Shown one piece after another: positions 38,767 to 48,780 of a stretch of 64,000 bases of DNA. The stretch is from contig NZ_CBDRBL010000009.1 of the NCBI RefSeq assembly GCF_965342175.1, positions 62,001 to 126,000 of the forward strand. The letters run 5' to 3'. The DNA comes from Actinacidiphila sp965342175. GTDB lineage: Bacteria; Actinomycetota; Actinomycetes; Streptomycetales; Streptomycetaceae. Both the position numbers and the translations under genes were made by a program. The notes beneath the pieces were generated by a model. The model was not told the DNA's origin and searched no databases. It saw only the letters and a program-made list of their open reading frames with translations. Position 1 is the first letter of the stretch. Each line of letters begins with the position of its first letter.

Positions 38767-39996
38767 ATGCATGCCTGGCCCGCTTCCGCCGTCCCTGCCC
38801 TCCCGGGCACAGGGCGCGACCTCCGCCTCCACGACACCGCGACCGGTGGCCCGGTGACCCTGAGCCCCGGTCCGGTAGCCCGCATCTACGTGTGCGGCAT
38901 CACCCCCTACGACGCCACCCACATGGGTCACGCGGCCACGTACAACGCGTTCGACCTCGTGCAGCGCGTGTGGCTCGACACGAAGCGCCAGGTCCACTAC
39001 GTCCAGAACGTCACGGACGTCGACGACCCGCTGCTGGAGCGGGCCGACAAGACCGGCGAGGACTGGACGGCCCTCGCCGAGCGCGAGACCACTCTGTTCC
39101 GCGAGGACATGACCGCTCTGCGGATGCTGCCGCCGGCCCACTACATCGGCGCCGTCGAGGCCATCCCGGGGATCGTCCCGCTGGTCGAGCGGCTGATCGA
39201 GGCCGGCGCAGCGTACGAACTCGACGGCGACATCTACTTCCACGTCGACTCCGACCCCCGCTTCGGCAGCGTCTCCCACCTGGACGCGGCCGCGATGCGC
39301 GCCCTGTCGGCCGAGCGCGGCGGCGACCCGGACCGCCCGGGCAAGAAGAACCCCCTCGACCCCGTTCTGTGGCTCGCCGCGCGCGAGGGGGAACCCAGCT
39401 GGGACGGCGGCAGCCTCGGCCGGGGACGTCCCGGCTGGCACATCGAGTGCGTCGCCATCGCCCTCGACCACCTCGGCATGGGTTTCGACGTGCAGGGCGG
39501 CGGTTCCGACCTCGCCTTCCCGCACCACGAGATGGGCGCTTCGCACGCCCAGGTACTCACCGGCGAGTTCCCCATGGCGAAGGCCTATGTGCACGCCGGC
39601 ATGGTCGCGCTGGACGGCGAGAAGATGTCCAAGTCCAAGGGCAACCTCGTCTTCGTCTCCCGGCTGCGCCGCGACGGGGTGGACCCGGCGGCCATACGGC
39701 TCAGCCTGCTGGCCCACCACTACCGCGCGGACTGGGAGTGGACGGACGCCGTGCTCGCCGACGCCGTGGAGCGGCTGGCCCGCTGGCGCGCGGCCGTCGC
39801 CCGGCCCGACGGCCCGCCGGCGGAGGCGCTGCTCGAGGAGATTCGCGAGGCCCTCGCCGACGACCTGGACGCCCCGGCCGCGCTCGCCGCCGTGGACCGC
39901 TGGGCCGCCCGGCAGGAGACCGAGGGCGGCAGCGACACCGGCGCCCCCGGCCTGGTCTCCCGCGCCGTGGACGCGTTGCTCGGCGTCGCGCTCTGA
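38767..39996 (+). CDS. mshC: Cysteine:GlcN-inositol ligase (mycothiol synthesis)
   Basis: This 409-residue class I aminoacyl-tRNA-synthetase-like ligase has the HIGH-like motif THMGHAATYN, the zinc/cysteine-binding region VCGITPYDAT and GWHIECVAIALDHLGMGFD, and the KMSKS loop (KMSKSKGN). It joins L-cysteine to GlcN-Ins using ATP, the third step of mycothiol biosynthesis. It differs from CysS by its shorter length and the missing anticodon-binding end. An ATG at 38761 also occurs just upstream but is out of this frame. Two strong hairpins follow the stop codon. Confidence 0.93.
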   Translation: MHAWPASAVPALPGTGRDLRLHDTATGGPVTLSPGPVARIYVCGITPYDATHMGHAATYNAFDLVQRVWLDTKRQVHYVQNVTDVDDPLLERADKTGEDWTALAERETTLFREDMTALRMLPPAHYIGAVEAIPGIVPLVERLIEAGAAYELDGDIYFHVDSDPRFGSVSHLDAAAMRALSAERGGDPDRPGKKNPLDPVLWLAAREGEPSWDGGSLGRGRPGWHIECVAIALDHLGMGFDVQGGGSDLAFPHHEMGASHAQVLTGEFPMAKAYVHAGMVALDGEKMSKSKGNLVFVSRLRRDGVDPAAIRLSLLAHHYRADWEWTDAVLADAVERLARWRAAVARPDGPPAEALLEEIREALADDLDAPAALAAVDRWAARQETEGGSDTGAPGLVSRAVDALLGVAL

Positions 39997-40000
39997 CGCG

Positions 40001-40077
40001 CCGCGGGAGCCTTCCGGAGGCTCCCGCGGAAACGGGCGGCCCGGCCGCCGTCCCCGTGCGGGGCGGCGGCCGGGCCG
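40001..40077. terminator. Two strong hairpins after mshC
   Basis: CCGCGGGAGCCT (40001-40012) pairs perfectly with 40018-40029. CGGCCCGGCCGCCG (40037-40050) pairs perfectly with 40064-40077, with an inner CCCCG/CGGGG. They lie between convergent mshC and the PAC2 gene. Confidence 0.88.
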
Positions 40078-40197
40078 TTCGCTTTCCTGACGTCATCGAG
40101 GTCCCGGGCCCTCGCCGTGGCCGCCCCCGGCAGGCCGGAAGGGCCCGTGGGCCGCATGGCGCTGGTGGGCCGCAGGAGGCCGGATGGGCCCGCCGAG

Positions 40198-41136
40198 TCA
40201 CTCCCCGTCGGGGCCGTCCTCCTTCTCGTCCCGGTCGTCCTTGGGCTTCGGCGACATGTCCCGCAGGTAGGGGCCCGTGTCGGACTCACCGGCCTGCGGG
40301 TCGCGGCGCCGCAGGTAGCGCTCGAACTCGCGGGCGATGGCCTCCCCCGAGGCCTCCGGCAGTTCCGCCGTGTCGCGGGCCTCCTCCAGCGTCTGCACGT
40401 ACTCGGCGACCTCGCTGTCCTCGGCCGCCAGTTGGTCCACGCCGACCTGCCAGGCACGCGCGTCCTCCGGCAGCTCGCCGAGCGGGATGCGCAGGTCGAG
40501 CAGGTCCTCCAGACGGTTGAGCAGCGCCAGCGTCGCCTTCGGGTTCGGCGGCTGCGACACGTAGTGCGGCACGGCCGCCCACAGGCTGACCGCCGGGATG
40601 CCTGCGTGGGTGCAGGCCTCCTGGAGGATGCCGACGATGCCGGTGGGGCCCTCGTAGCGGGACTCCTCCAGGCTGAGTGCGGTCGCCAGGTCCGGGTCGG
40701 AGGTGACGGCCGTGACCGGCACCGGACGGGTGTGCGGGGTGTCGCCGAGCAGCGCCCCCATGACCACCACCATCTCGATGCCGAGCTCATGGGCGAAGCC
40801 CAGGATCTCGTTGCAGAACGAACGCCAGCGCATGCTGGGCTCGATGCCCCGTACGAGGACGAGGTCGCGTGGCTTGGGGGTCTCGATGCGGATGACCGAC
40901 AGCCGCGTGGTCGGCCAGGTGATCCGCCGTGTGCTGCCGTCCATCCAGACCGTGGGGCGGTTGACCTGGAAGTCGTAGTAGTCCTCGGCGTCCAGCGCGG
41001 CGAACACCTCGCCCTTGAACTCCCGGTCCAGATGCCCGACCGCGGCGGAGGCGGCGTCCCCGGCATCGTTCCAGCCCTCGAACGCGGCCACCATGACCGG
41101 GTCGATCAGCTCGGGAACCCCCTCGAGCTCGATCAC
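40198..41136 (-). CDS. parJ: PAC2 family protein, probable ParJ
   Basis: This 312-residue PAC2-family protein starts at a GTG behind GGAGG (VIELEGVPELIDPVMVAAFEGWNDAG). It contains LVLVRGIEPSMRWRSFCNEI, VVVMGALLGDTPHTRPVPVT, and GILQEACTHAGIPAVSLWAAVPHYV. PAC2 proteins resemble proteasome assembly chaperones. In S. coelicolor the protein encoded next to mshC (SCO1662, ParJ) was described as a regulator of ParA polymerisation during sporulation, and this gene's position matches. The charged C-terminus (DRDEKEDGPDGE) is disordered. The symbol rests on synteny recalled from memory. Confidence 0.72.
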   Translation of the reverse strand: MIELEGVPELIDPVMVAAFEGWNDAGDAASAAVGHLDREFKGEVFAALDAEDYYDFQVNRPTVWMDGSTRRITWPTTRLSVIRIETPKPRDLVLVRGIEPSMRWRSFCNEILGFAHELGIEMVVVMGALLGDTPHTRPVPVTAVTSDPDLATALSLEESRYEGPTGIVGILQEACTHAGIPAVSLWAAVPHYVSQPPNPKATLALLNRLEDLLDLRIPLGELPEDARAWQVGVDQLAAEDSEVAEYVQTLEEARDTAELPEASGEAIAREFERYLRRRDPQAGESDTGPYLRDMSPKPKDDRDEKEDGPDGE

Positions 41137-41284
41137 CCAGCGCCTCCTTCCGGCCGGAAGGGGGCGTGTCCACCCCCGCCGGCTGCCGTTCCTTCGCGTG
41201 CGGCACCAGCCTACGGCTTCGCGAGGCAGGTGCCGCCCCGCCTTCACAGGGGATGATCCCCCGCGTCATCGGACGTACGCGTCG

Positions 41285-42325
41285 TCATCCGCCACTCCAG
41301 GCCGAGCGGTACGCGGCCCAGTCCGCCGGGGTGGCGGCGAAGTCGACGTACAGCGCGAGGCCGAAGCGCTCGCGGGCCGGCGCCTGCCGGGCGAGGCCCA
41401 GCCGGGCGCCGCGCACGGCGGCCGCGACGGTCTCCGCCGCGGCGTGGTGGCCCCAGCTGTCCGTGTGGTAGCCGGGCAGGCCGACGAGCAGGTCCGTGTC
41501 CGCCGGGGTCACCTCCAGGGCCAGCGCCGTCTGCTGGGCGACGTAGCCGCCGTAGAGGCTCTCCAGGGGCAGGGCGGTGTCGTAGGTCATCATCGCGACC
41601 TGGTCGACCCGCCGGGCCACCTCGCCGAAGTAGCGCTGCGACCACCACTTCGGGTGGCCGAACAGCGTGCCGCCGACCGTGTGCAGGGAGGGCAGCGGGT
41701 CGATCTGGTGGGTGGCGACCGACAGCGGAACCCCCCGGGCGGCGGTGAGCCGGTGCACCGAGTCCAGCAGGGTGAGGAAGTCGCGGTCGTCGGAGTACAT
41801 CGGCTCCAGATCCAGGTGGACCCCGTCGAAGCCGGCCGCCAGGACCTGGGCGGCGCCGGCCTCGACGCGGGCGCGGGTCGCCGGGTCGTCCAGGCGCAGC
41901 CCCTCGGAACCGTCGTGCGACAGGACCTGGCCGAGCCACGCCTGGACGCGCACCCCCGGCAGCGCGGTGTGCAGTCGGCGGATCATGTCCCGCGCGCCCG
42001 GGTAGAGGCCGGCGTCGAGGCGCCCGTCGAACTCCAGGGGCCCGGTGTGCACATACAGGTCCCGGGTGCCGCTGCCGCGCACCTCACGGGCCAGCTCGGC
42101 AAGCTCGGCGCTGCCCCGTTCCCCGTCCACCCACGCGTGACCGAGCCACACCGCGTTCCGGCCCCGGTCGGCGCCGGCGCCGGAGGGGTCGCCGACGTAC
42201 TCCAGGCGCAGGGCGAGCCCGGCGGCGAGCACCGGGAGCAGGACGGCGAGGACGGCCGGCAGCGCGGCGCGGCGCAGCGTGCGGGCCGAGGGGCGGCGCA
42301 GGCGCAGCGTGAGGTGTGGATTCAT
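41285..42325 (-). CDS. GH18-like TIM-barrel secreted or membrane-anchored protein
   Basis: This 346-residue protein has an N-terminal arginine-rich stretch and hydrophobic segment (LPAVLAVLLPVLAAGLALRL), so it is exported or membrane-anchored. The rest forms a beta/alpha barrel pattern with AGFDGVHLDLEPMYSDDRDF (compare the DxxDxE motif of glycoside hydrolase 18), VAMMTYDTALPLESLYGGY, and a WxxP-like VGLPGYHTDSWGH. A polysaccharide-active role is likely, although the motif is DLE rather than the canonical DGxDxDxE. It starts at ATG 42325 behind agagggatcgg. Confidence 0.7.
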   Translation of the reverse strand: MNPHLTLRLRRPSARTLRRAALPAVLAVLLPVLAAGLALRLEYVGDPSGAGADRGRNAVWLGHAWVDGERGSAELAELAREVRGSGTRDLYVHTGPLEFDGRLDAGLYPGARDMIRRLHTALPGVRVQAWLGQVLSHDGSEGLRLDDPATRARVEAGAAQVLAAGFDGVHLDLEPMYSDDRDFLTLLDSVHRLTAARGVPLSVATHQIDPLPSLHTVGGTLFGHPKWWSQRYFGEVARRVDQVAMMTYDTALPLESLYGGYVAQQTALALEVTPADTDLLVGLPGYHTDSWGHHAAAETVAAAVRGARLGLARQAPARERFGLALYVDFAATPADWAAYRSAWSGG

Positions 42326-42432
42326 CCGATCCCTCTTCTCGATTACACAGACGAAGGATCGGACGCTCCCCGGCACGGAACGGTTCGCCCGCGGGCGGGG
42401 CACCGGGGATACGGGGCGCGCCGCCGGGGATG

Positions 42433-43104
42433 TCAGAGGGTGGAGCGCAGCCACTGCTCCACGCTGGCGACGTGCACCGTCGCCCAGGAGCGCGCCGCCT
42501 CCGCGTCCCGGTCCCGCAGGGCCGCCAGGATCGCCCGGTGCTCGTGCAGGGTCCGGCTGACCGCGTCCTCCTGGGTCAGCCCGCGCCAGATCCGGGCCCG
42601 GGTGGTGGGCCCGGACAGCCCGTCCAGCAGCGAGCACAGCACCGAGTTGCCCGAGGCCTGCACGATGCCGCGGTGGAACTCCAGGTCACCGGCGACCAGT
42701 TCCTCCACCGAGGGCGCCGCGCCCAGCGCGTCCAGCTGCTCGGACAGGGCGTCGAGCCGGGACTCGGATATGCGGGCCGCCGCCATCGCCGTGGCCGCCG
42801 GCTCCAGGATGCGGCGCACCGCGAGGAACTCCAGGACGGTGTCGTCGCGGTGGAAGTCCACCACGAAGCTCAGCGCCTCCAGCAGCAGCTGCGGATCCAG
42901 GCTGGTGACGTAGGTGCCGTCGCCCTGCCGTACGTCGAGGATCCTGATCAGGGACAGCGCGCGGACCGCCTCGCGCAGGGAGTTGCGCGACAGCCCGAGC
43001 TCCGCGGCCAGTTCGCTCTCCTTGGGGAGCCGGTCGCCGGGGCGCAGCGCGCCGGAGACGATCATGTCCTTGATCTTCTCGATCGCCTCGTCGGTGACCG
43101 ACAT
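42433..43104 (-). CDS. GntR/FadR-family transcriptional regulator (FCD domain)
   Basis: This 223-residue regulator has the FadR-type winged helix ESELAAELGLSRNSLREAVRAL at about residues 27-48 and an FCD domain with metal-type residues (FHRGIVQASGN, LHEHRAILAAL). It starts behind gggaggcgagggactg. Overlapping palindromes (43124-43139) lie just upstream and suggest autorepression. The GH18-like gene downstream (108 bases) may be co-transcribed. The effector is probably an organic or sugar acid by family. Confidence 0.88.
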   Translation of the reverse strand: MSVTDEAIEKIKDMIVSGALRPGDRLPKESELAAELGLSRNSLREAVRALSLIRILDVRQGDGTYVTSLDPQLLLEALSFVVDFHRDDTVLEFLAVRRILEPAATAMAAARISESRLDALSEQLDALGAAPSVEELVAGDLEFHRGIVQASGNSVLCSLLDGLSGPTTRARIWRGLTQEDAVSRTLHEHRAILAALRDRDAEAARSWATVHVASVEQWLRSTL

Positions 43105-43123
43105 CAGTCCCTCGCCTCCCCGG

Positions 43124-43139
43124 ACATCCGATGTATCGG
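43124..43139. promoter_or_regulatory. Overlapping palindromes upstream of the FadR-type gene
   Basis: ACAT-CCG-ATGT (43124-43134) overlaps the perfect CCGAT-GT-ATCGG (43128-43139), 20-35 bases before the start codon. Both have the T/G-rich half-sites typical of FadR-type regulators, so autoregulation is likely. Confidence 0.55.
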
Positions 43140-43212
43140 CCCATTATGCCCGCACGGCCGCCTCCGGGGAGGCCTCGTCGCAGGGCCCGCTCCACCGCTT
43201 CGGCCCCAGAAC

Positions 43213-43254
43213 GCCGCAAGGCCGTGTCCGCAGCAGCGGACACGGCCTTGCGGC
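43213..43254 (-). terminator. Perfect 19-bp hairpin after tRNA-Pro
   Basis: 43213-43231 pair perfectly with 43236-43254 across a four-base loop (AGCA). It lies 15 bases beyond the 3' end of tRNA-Pro in its transcription direction, with the same 19-bp stem length as the tRNA-Leu terminator. Confidence 0.88.
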
Positions 43255-43268
43255 TCACGACATCACCG

Positions 43269-43342
<74 letters not shown>

Positions 43343-43406
43343 GTGAGGCCCCCGGGGCGGCGCCCCGGAAGATCACGTAATGAGGAGGATACCCGAACCT
43401 CGCTGA

Positions 43407-44166
43407 TCAGCCGAATCGCTCGATGCGGATCCGGTCGAGCGGCTGCCCGCCGTCCGCGAGCAGACGCGAGGCGTGCTCGGCGAAACCGTTGCCACCGCAG
43501 ACGTACGCCTCCCAGCCGCCGCGGGGCGGATCCGACAGGTGCGGGGCCAGGTGGGCGGCGGTCAGACGGCCCTCGGCACGGGTGAGCAGCACGGTCGTCT
43601 CCGGCCCGTACTCGGCGGCGTAGATCAGGTCCTCACGGGTGCGGGCCGAGACGATCAGCCGCAGCGGCACGTCCAGGCCGCGCAGCCGGTGGTGGCGCAC
43701 CATCGACATCAGCGGGACGACGCCCGACCCGGCACCCAGCAGCAGCGCCGGACGGTCCCCGCTCCAGGCGAAGAAGCCGCTGTGCGGGCCGCGGACCTCG
43801 ACGGTGTCGCCGGGCCGGGCGACGGTGTGCAGGTGGCCGGAGACCTCGCCGCCGACCACGTGGTCGAGGGTCAGCTCGATGTGGCCGGAGGAGTCCGGGG
43901 CGGAGGCGACCGAGTAGTTGCGCTGCGCCGTGTAGCCGTCGGCGGCCGTGAGGCGCAGCGTCACGTACTGGCCGGGCTGATGGCCCGCCCAGCCCGGCAC
44001 CGCCAGCCGGAAGGTGGACGTGCGCGGGGTCTCCGGCCGGATCTGCGTGATCACCGCGCGCCGCCAGACCGAGGACGCGGCCTCGGGGACGGGGATCCGG
44101 CCGGGGACGGCGAAGCGGGTCGGCGGAACGAACGCCGGGACGGGTGCGGGGGCCGGGGTGGTGAGG

Positions 44167-44174
<8 letters not shown>
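43407..44174 (-). CDS. Ferredoxin reductase-type FAD/NAD(P)H oxidoreductase
   Basis: This 255-residue FNR-fold protein has the FAD motif RNYSVASAPDSSG (RxYS) and GQYVTLRL. Its NAD(P) side has LLLGAGSGVVPLMSMVRHHR and a terminal YVCGGNGFAEHASRLL. No 2Fe-2S domain is attached. It is the last gene of the four-gene operon and overlaps the sulfite-oxidase-like gene by eight bases. The overlap suggests it passes electrons to or from the molybdenum partner. The partner and direction of electron flow are inferred. Confidence 0.88.
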
Positions 44175-44786
<612 letters not shown>

Positions 44787-44790
<4 letters not shown>

Positions 44791-46106
44791 GCGGGGTGCT
44801 CCAGCTCCAGCGCCTCGAGCTCCCGCAGCGCGGCCGCCTCGTCGAGGGTGAGCAGCACCCGGTCGCGCATGAGGACCCGGCCGTCGACGACGGTGTCCCG
44901 TACGTCCGCCGCGGCGGCCGCGTACGCCAGCGTCGACCAGGGGTCGTGGCGTGGCGCGAGGTGCGGCCCGCCGAGGTCCAGGACGGCCAGGTCGGCCCGC
45001 TTGCCCGGCTCCAGGGAGCCGAGGTGGTCGGCGAGGCCGAGCGCGCGGGCCGCCTCGATGGTCGCCATCCGCACCGCCTGCTCCGCGCCGACGGCGGTCG
45101 GGTCGCCGCCGGCCTTGTGGACCAGCGCGGCGGCCCGCACCGCGCCCAGGACGTCGAGGGTGTTGGAGCTCACCACGCCGTCGGTGCCGAGGCCGACCGC
45201 GACCCCGGCGGCCAGCAGATCCGGCACGCGGGCGATGCCGCAGCCCAGCTTCAGGTTGGAGACCGGGCAGTGCGCCACCGACGTGCCGGTCCTGGCCAGG
45301 GCCGCGATCTCGCCGTCGGTCAGGTCCACGGCGTGCGCCAGCAGCACGTCGGGCCCGAGGACACCGAGCGAGTCCAGCAGCTCGACCGGCCGCTTGCCGT
45401 GCGCCTCGACCACCATGGCGACCTCGGCCGCGTTCTCCGCCGCGTGGATGTGCAGCAGCGCGCCGTGCTCGCGGGCGAGCGCGGAGATGTCGACGAGCTG
45501 CTCGGGGCCCAGGGTGTAGGCGCTGTGTGCGAAGACCACCGGACGGGTGCCCGGCGCCGGAGCGGTGCGCGCGGCCAGGTCCGCCGCGGCCCACGCCATG
45601 CGGTCGCCGTAGGGACGGCCGTCCGGCGGCCCCGGCACGTCCATGAACGTCGGACCGGCCAGCAGCCGCCAGCCCGCCGCCCGTGCGGCCTGCTCGGCGG
45701 CCTCGTGGAACCAGTACATGTCCAGGCCCGTGGTGACGCCGGCACGTACGCTCTCCGCCACGGCCACCCGCACGCCCGCGGCCACCGACCGCGGCGAGAG
45801 CAGCTCGGCCTCGCGGGGGATGACCCGGGCCAGGAACTCCTGCAGGTCGACGTCGTCGGCGCAGCCTCGCAGCAGGGTCATCGCCAGGTGGGTGTGGGTG
45901 TTGACCAGCCCGGGGAGCACCAGGCACCCCGAGGCGTCGATCTCCTTGGCGGCGCGGTGGGCCGCGCGCACCTCCTCCGCCGGGCCGACGGCGACGATCT
46001 CGCCGTCCCGCACGGCGACCGCGCCGCCCGGCACGACGGTGCCCGACGCGTCGACGGTCAGCACATCGCCGCCGTGCACCAGCAGATCGGCGTCCTGAGC
46101 GCTCAC
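44787..46106 (-). CDS. Amidohydrolase, S-adenosylhomocysteine/5'-deoxyadenosine deaminase type
   Basis: This 439-residue TIM-barrel amidohydrolase has the HxH metal motif in GLVNTHTHLAMTLLRG, HIHAAENAAEV, LLAHAVDLTDGE, and the catalytic Asp in GLGTDGVVSSNTLD. These match MtaD/SAH deaminase-like enzymes that deaminate adenosine-type compounds to inosine-type products. The GTG at 46106 overlaps the stop of the upstream phosphorylase by four bases (GTGA). Together the two may degrade S-adenosylhomocysteine, methylthioadenosine or 5'-deoxyadenosine; guanine deaminase-type activity is a less likely alternative. Confidence 0.85.
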
Positions 46107-46870
46107 TTCTCGTCGCTTCCGTACTCGGTGGCCAGCAGATGCAAGGCGTCCAACGTTACCCGGCTGCCGCGGGCGACCCCTTCGGCGACCACCCGCCGGT
46201 GGGGGTCGTAGCCGCCGGTGGTCTCGACGTCGACGAGCTCGTCGGCGTTGGCCCCGTCGACGATGAGCGCCCCGCCGGCGACCAGGCCTCGGGTCGAGGC
46301 CAGGACCAGCAGCGCCGACAGCTCCATCTCGATCGCGGCGATCCCGGCCGCCGCGTACGCGGCCCCGGGCAGCGGCAGGAAGCCCGGCTGGAAGGCCGCC
46401 CGCGTCCAGACCACACCCCGGTGGTGCGGCGCCCCGGCCGCCCGCGCCGCACGCTGCAGCGCCAGCACCGCCTCCGGCGCCGCGAACGCCGGGTACTCCG
46501 GCGGCAGCAACTGCTGGGTCACGCCGTCGTCCCGCACCGCCGCCTCGGCGATCACCAGGTCGCCGTCGCCTATCCCGGCGCGGATGGCGCCCGCCGTGCC
46601 CAGGCGCAGGATGGTCCGGACCCCCGCCTCCGCCAGCTCCTGGAACAGGCACATCGCGCCCGGCGCGCCGACTCCGTGCGAGGACACCACGACAGGGGTG
46701 CCCTTCCAGGCGCCGGTGAAGGTGCGGTACTCGCGGTGGTGCGACACCTCACGCGGGTCGGTGAGCAGCGCGGCGACCGCGGCCGCGCGCGCCGGGTCGC
46801 CGACGACGACCGCGTACGGTGGCAGTCCGGTGCGCGGGATGCGGGAGATGGGCAGCTGGTCGGGGGTCAT
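46103..46870 (-). CDS. Nucleoside phosphorylase (PNP/UDP family)
   Basis: This 255-residue phosphorylase of the PNP_UDP_1 fold contains AVVVGDPARAAAVAALL (phosphate-site Asp/Arg), RLGTAGAIRAGIGDGDLV, and the purine/nucleoside site AAIEMELSALLVLA (EMExS-like). It should split a purine or uridine nucleoside with phosphate. As the first gene of a four-gene coupled operon with a deaminase, it suggests a deamination-plus-phosphorolysis route for modified nucleosides. Starts at ATG 46870, with 36 bases to the next gene upstream. Confidence 0.87.
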   Translation of the reverse strand: MTPDQLPISRIPRTGLPPYAVVVGDPARAAAVAALLTDPREVSHHREYRTFTGAWKGTPVVVSSHGVGAPGAMCLFQELAEAGVRTILRLGTAGAIRAGIGDGDLVIAEAAVRDDGVTQQLLPPEYPAFAAPEAVLALQRAARAAGAPHHRGVVWTRAAFQPGFLPLPGAAYAAAGIAAIEMELSALLVLASTRGLVAGGALIVDGANADELVDVETTGGYDPHRRVVAEGVARGSRVTLDALHLLATEYGSDEK

Positions 46871-46906
46871 CGGGCCTCCGGGCCGGGCGGGACGATGCTG
46901 TGCCGA

Positions 46907-47866
46907 TCACCCTACGGGTCCGACCTCGGCGGTCCGGCGGCGGAGCAGCGCGAAGCAGGCCCAGCAGGCGAGGGCGGCGAGGGCCAGCACGGTGCCGGTC
47001 TCGACGAGCTGCAGCGGCCAGTAGTGCGAGGCGGGGTGGCCCACGGCGTAGACGTCCGTCCACCCGTTGTCCCTCAGGCACTGCTCGAGATCTCCCGGCC
47101 GGTCCATGTTGCACTCGATCCCGGGCACGAGTTCCCCGCCGGCGGTGACGATGCCCACCTCCATCCGGTCCGAGCCGATGGGCAGGCGGGCCGCCTCGAA
47201 ACCGGTCCACCGGGTCGTCGGCCACAGGTGGGACCGGGCCAGCGCGAGGGCGACGGTGGTCAGCAGGGTGGCGGTGAAGGCCAGTCCCATCCCGCTCAGC
47301 GTGCGCCGCACCACCGTCCCGGCCAGCGCCCCCACGGCCAGGGCGAGAAGCACACGGGCGAGGCCGGCCGGGCCGGTGGCGAGGAAGACGTCGTTCTCGA
47401 ACCACCGGGGACGGTCCTCCGGGTGACCCGTGGTCCACACCCACCGGAAGAGCAGCGCCAGGCCTGCGGTGCCCGCGGTCAGCAGCAGCGCCGGGACGGC
47501 CAGCTTGGCGGCGAGCCAGCGAGCCGGGGAGACCGACTGGGTCCAGGCGAGCGCGGCCGTGCCCCGCTCCATCTCCCGGCCGATCAGGGCGCCGCCCGCG
47601 AACGCGGCGACGGCGAGCGGAAGGAGCGCCATCACGCGACCCTGCAGGAGCAGGGGGATGAAGGCGTTGTAGGGCTCGCGGTCGATGCAGCGCGGCGCGC
47701 AGGCGGGGTCGTACCCCGCGGTCAGCCACAGGGCCCACAGGAGCCAGCCCGCTCCGGCGGCGACGAAGGCGATCCACAACCACAGCGCCACGCGATGCAG
47801 CCGCACCACCGACCAGGGCAGGCCGCGCAGGGCGGGCGGGCGCGGGGGAGGGGCGACGGCGGTCAT
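46907..47866 (-). CDS. ABC transporter permease subunit
   Basis: This 319-residue membrane protein has about six hydrophobic segments and an ABC-2-like pattern: LIGREMERGTAALAWTQSVSPARWLAAKL in the cytoplasmic coupling region. Large loops between segments 1-2 and 5-6 contain cysteines (CAPRCID, IECNMDR, LEQCLRD) that may form disulfides outside the cell. It overlaps the ATPase gene by four bases (ATGA) and is last in the YtrA-type operon. Substrate unknown; cell-envelope-active compounds are typical for this group. Confidence 0.85.
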   Translation of the reverse strand: MTAVAPPPRPPALRGLPWSVVRLHRVALWLWIAFVAAGAGWLLWALWLTAGYDPACAPRCIDREPYNAFIPLLLQGRVMALLPLAVAAFAGGALIGREMERGTAALAWTQSVSPARWLAAKLAVPALLLTAGTAGLALLFRWVWTTGHPEDRPRWFENDVFLATGPAGLARVLLALAVGALAGTVVRRTLSGMGLAFTATLLTTVALALARSHLWPTTRWTGFEAARLPIGSDRMEVGIVTAGGELVPGIECNMDRPGDLEQCLRDNGWTDVYAVGHPASHYWPLQLVETGTVLALAALACWACFALLRRRTAEVGPVG

Positions 47867-48780
47867 ACGGCGGCCTCCTGGGGGGACACGGGGGCGGGCG
47901 TGGCGTCGGCGGTGAGCAGGGCAGGCACCCCGGTGTTGCGTAGATGGGCGAGGACCAGTTCCTCGAGCGTGGGCTCCTCCACCAGCCAGTCGCCGCCCTC
48001 CAGCGGCCTACCGGGGCGGACGAGCGCGGTGCGCCCCCGGCCGTTGGGGTGCTCCTCGACGACGGTGTGGGGGCCGAGGTCCGTCCCGGTGCCGGTGATC
48101 CGGCGGTGCGCTGCCAGCAGGTCGTCGGTGCCTCCGGCCAGCCGGACCCGGCCGTCGGCGACCAGCAGCAGGTGGTCGCAGACGCCGTCCAGTTCGGCGA
48201 GGACGTGCGAGGACAACACCACGGTGGTGCCGTGCTCCGCCGCCGAGCCCATGAGGGCGCCGGTCAGCTCGTGGCGGGCGAGCGGGTCGAGGTCGGCCAT
48301 CGGCTCGTCCAGGAGCAGCAGTTCGGCCCGCTTGCCCAGGGCCAGGGCGAGTGCGACGCGGGTGCGCTGGCCGCCGGAGAGCGCGCGGACGCGGGCACCG
48401 GGCGTGAGACCGCCGCTTTCGTACGCCACGCGTTCGGCGGCCTCCCCGTCCCAGCGGCCGGGGTTGAGCTCGGCGCCGAGCCGCAGGGTCGCCGCCACGG
48501 TGAGCTGCGGGTGGAGCGGCTTGTTCTGGGCGACGTAGGCGAGCCGGGGGCGGGCCGCCCCGGGCGTCGTGCCGCACACGCGAAGCTTCCCCTCGGTGGG
48601 GCGCAGCAGGCCCGCGGCGAGCGCGAGCAGCGTCGACTTGCCCGCGCCGTTGGGCCCGACGAGCGCGCAGATCCGGCCGGCAGGCAGCCGGAACGAACAG
48701 TCCCGGAGGACGGGCTCCCGGCCCCTCGCGTAGCGCATCCCGAGTCCGGCCGCCTCGATGGCGGCCGCTTCCCTTGTCAT
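47863..48780 (-). CDS. ABC transporter ATP-binding protein
   Basis: This 305-residue ATPase has Walker A LVGPNGAGKSTLL, Q-loop YVAQNKPLHPQ, signature LSGGQRTRVALALAL, Walker B LLLLDEPMADLDP and the H-loop VVLSSHVLAEL. A C-terminal accessory region of about 80 residues follows, as in YtrB-like exporters. It pairs with the permease downstream (four-base overlap) and the GntR gene upstream (four-base overlap), so all three are translated as a coupled unit. Confidence 0.93.
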   Translation of the reverse strand: MTREAAAIEAAGLGMRYARGREPVLRDCSFRLPAGRICALVGPNGAGKSTLLALAAGLLRPTEGKLRVCGTTPGAARPRLAYVAQNKPLHPQLTVAATLRLGAELNPGRWDGEAAERVAYESGGLTPGARVRALSGGQRTRVALALALGKRAELLLLDEPMADLDPLARHELTGALMGSAAEHGTTVVLSSHVLAELDGVCDHLLLVADGRVRLAGGTDDLLAAHRRITGTGTDLGPHTVVEEHPNGRGRTALVRPGRPLEGGDWLVEEPTLEELVLAHLRNTGVPALLTADATPAPVSPQEAAV

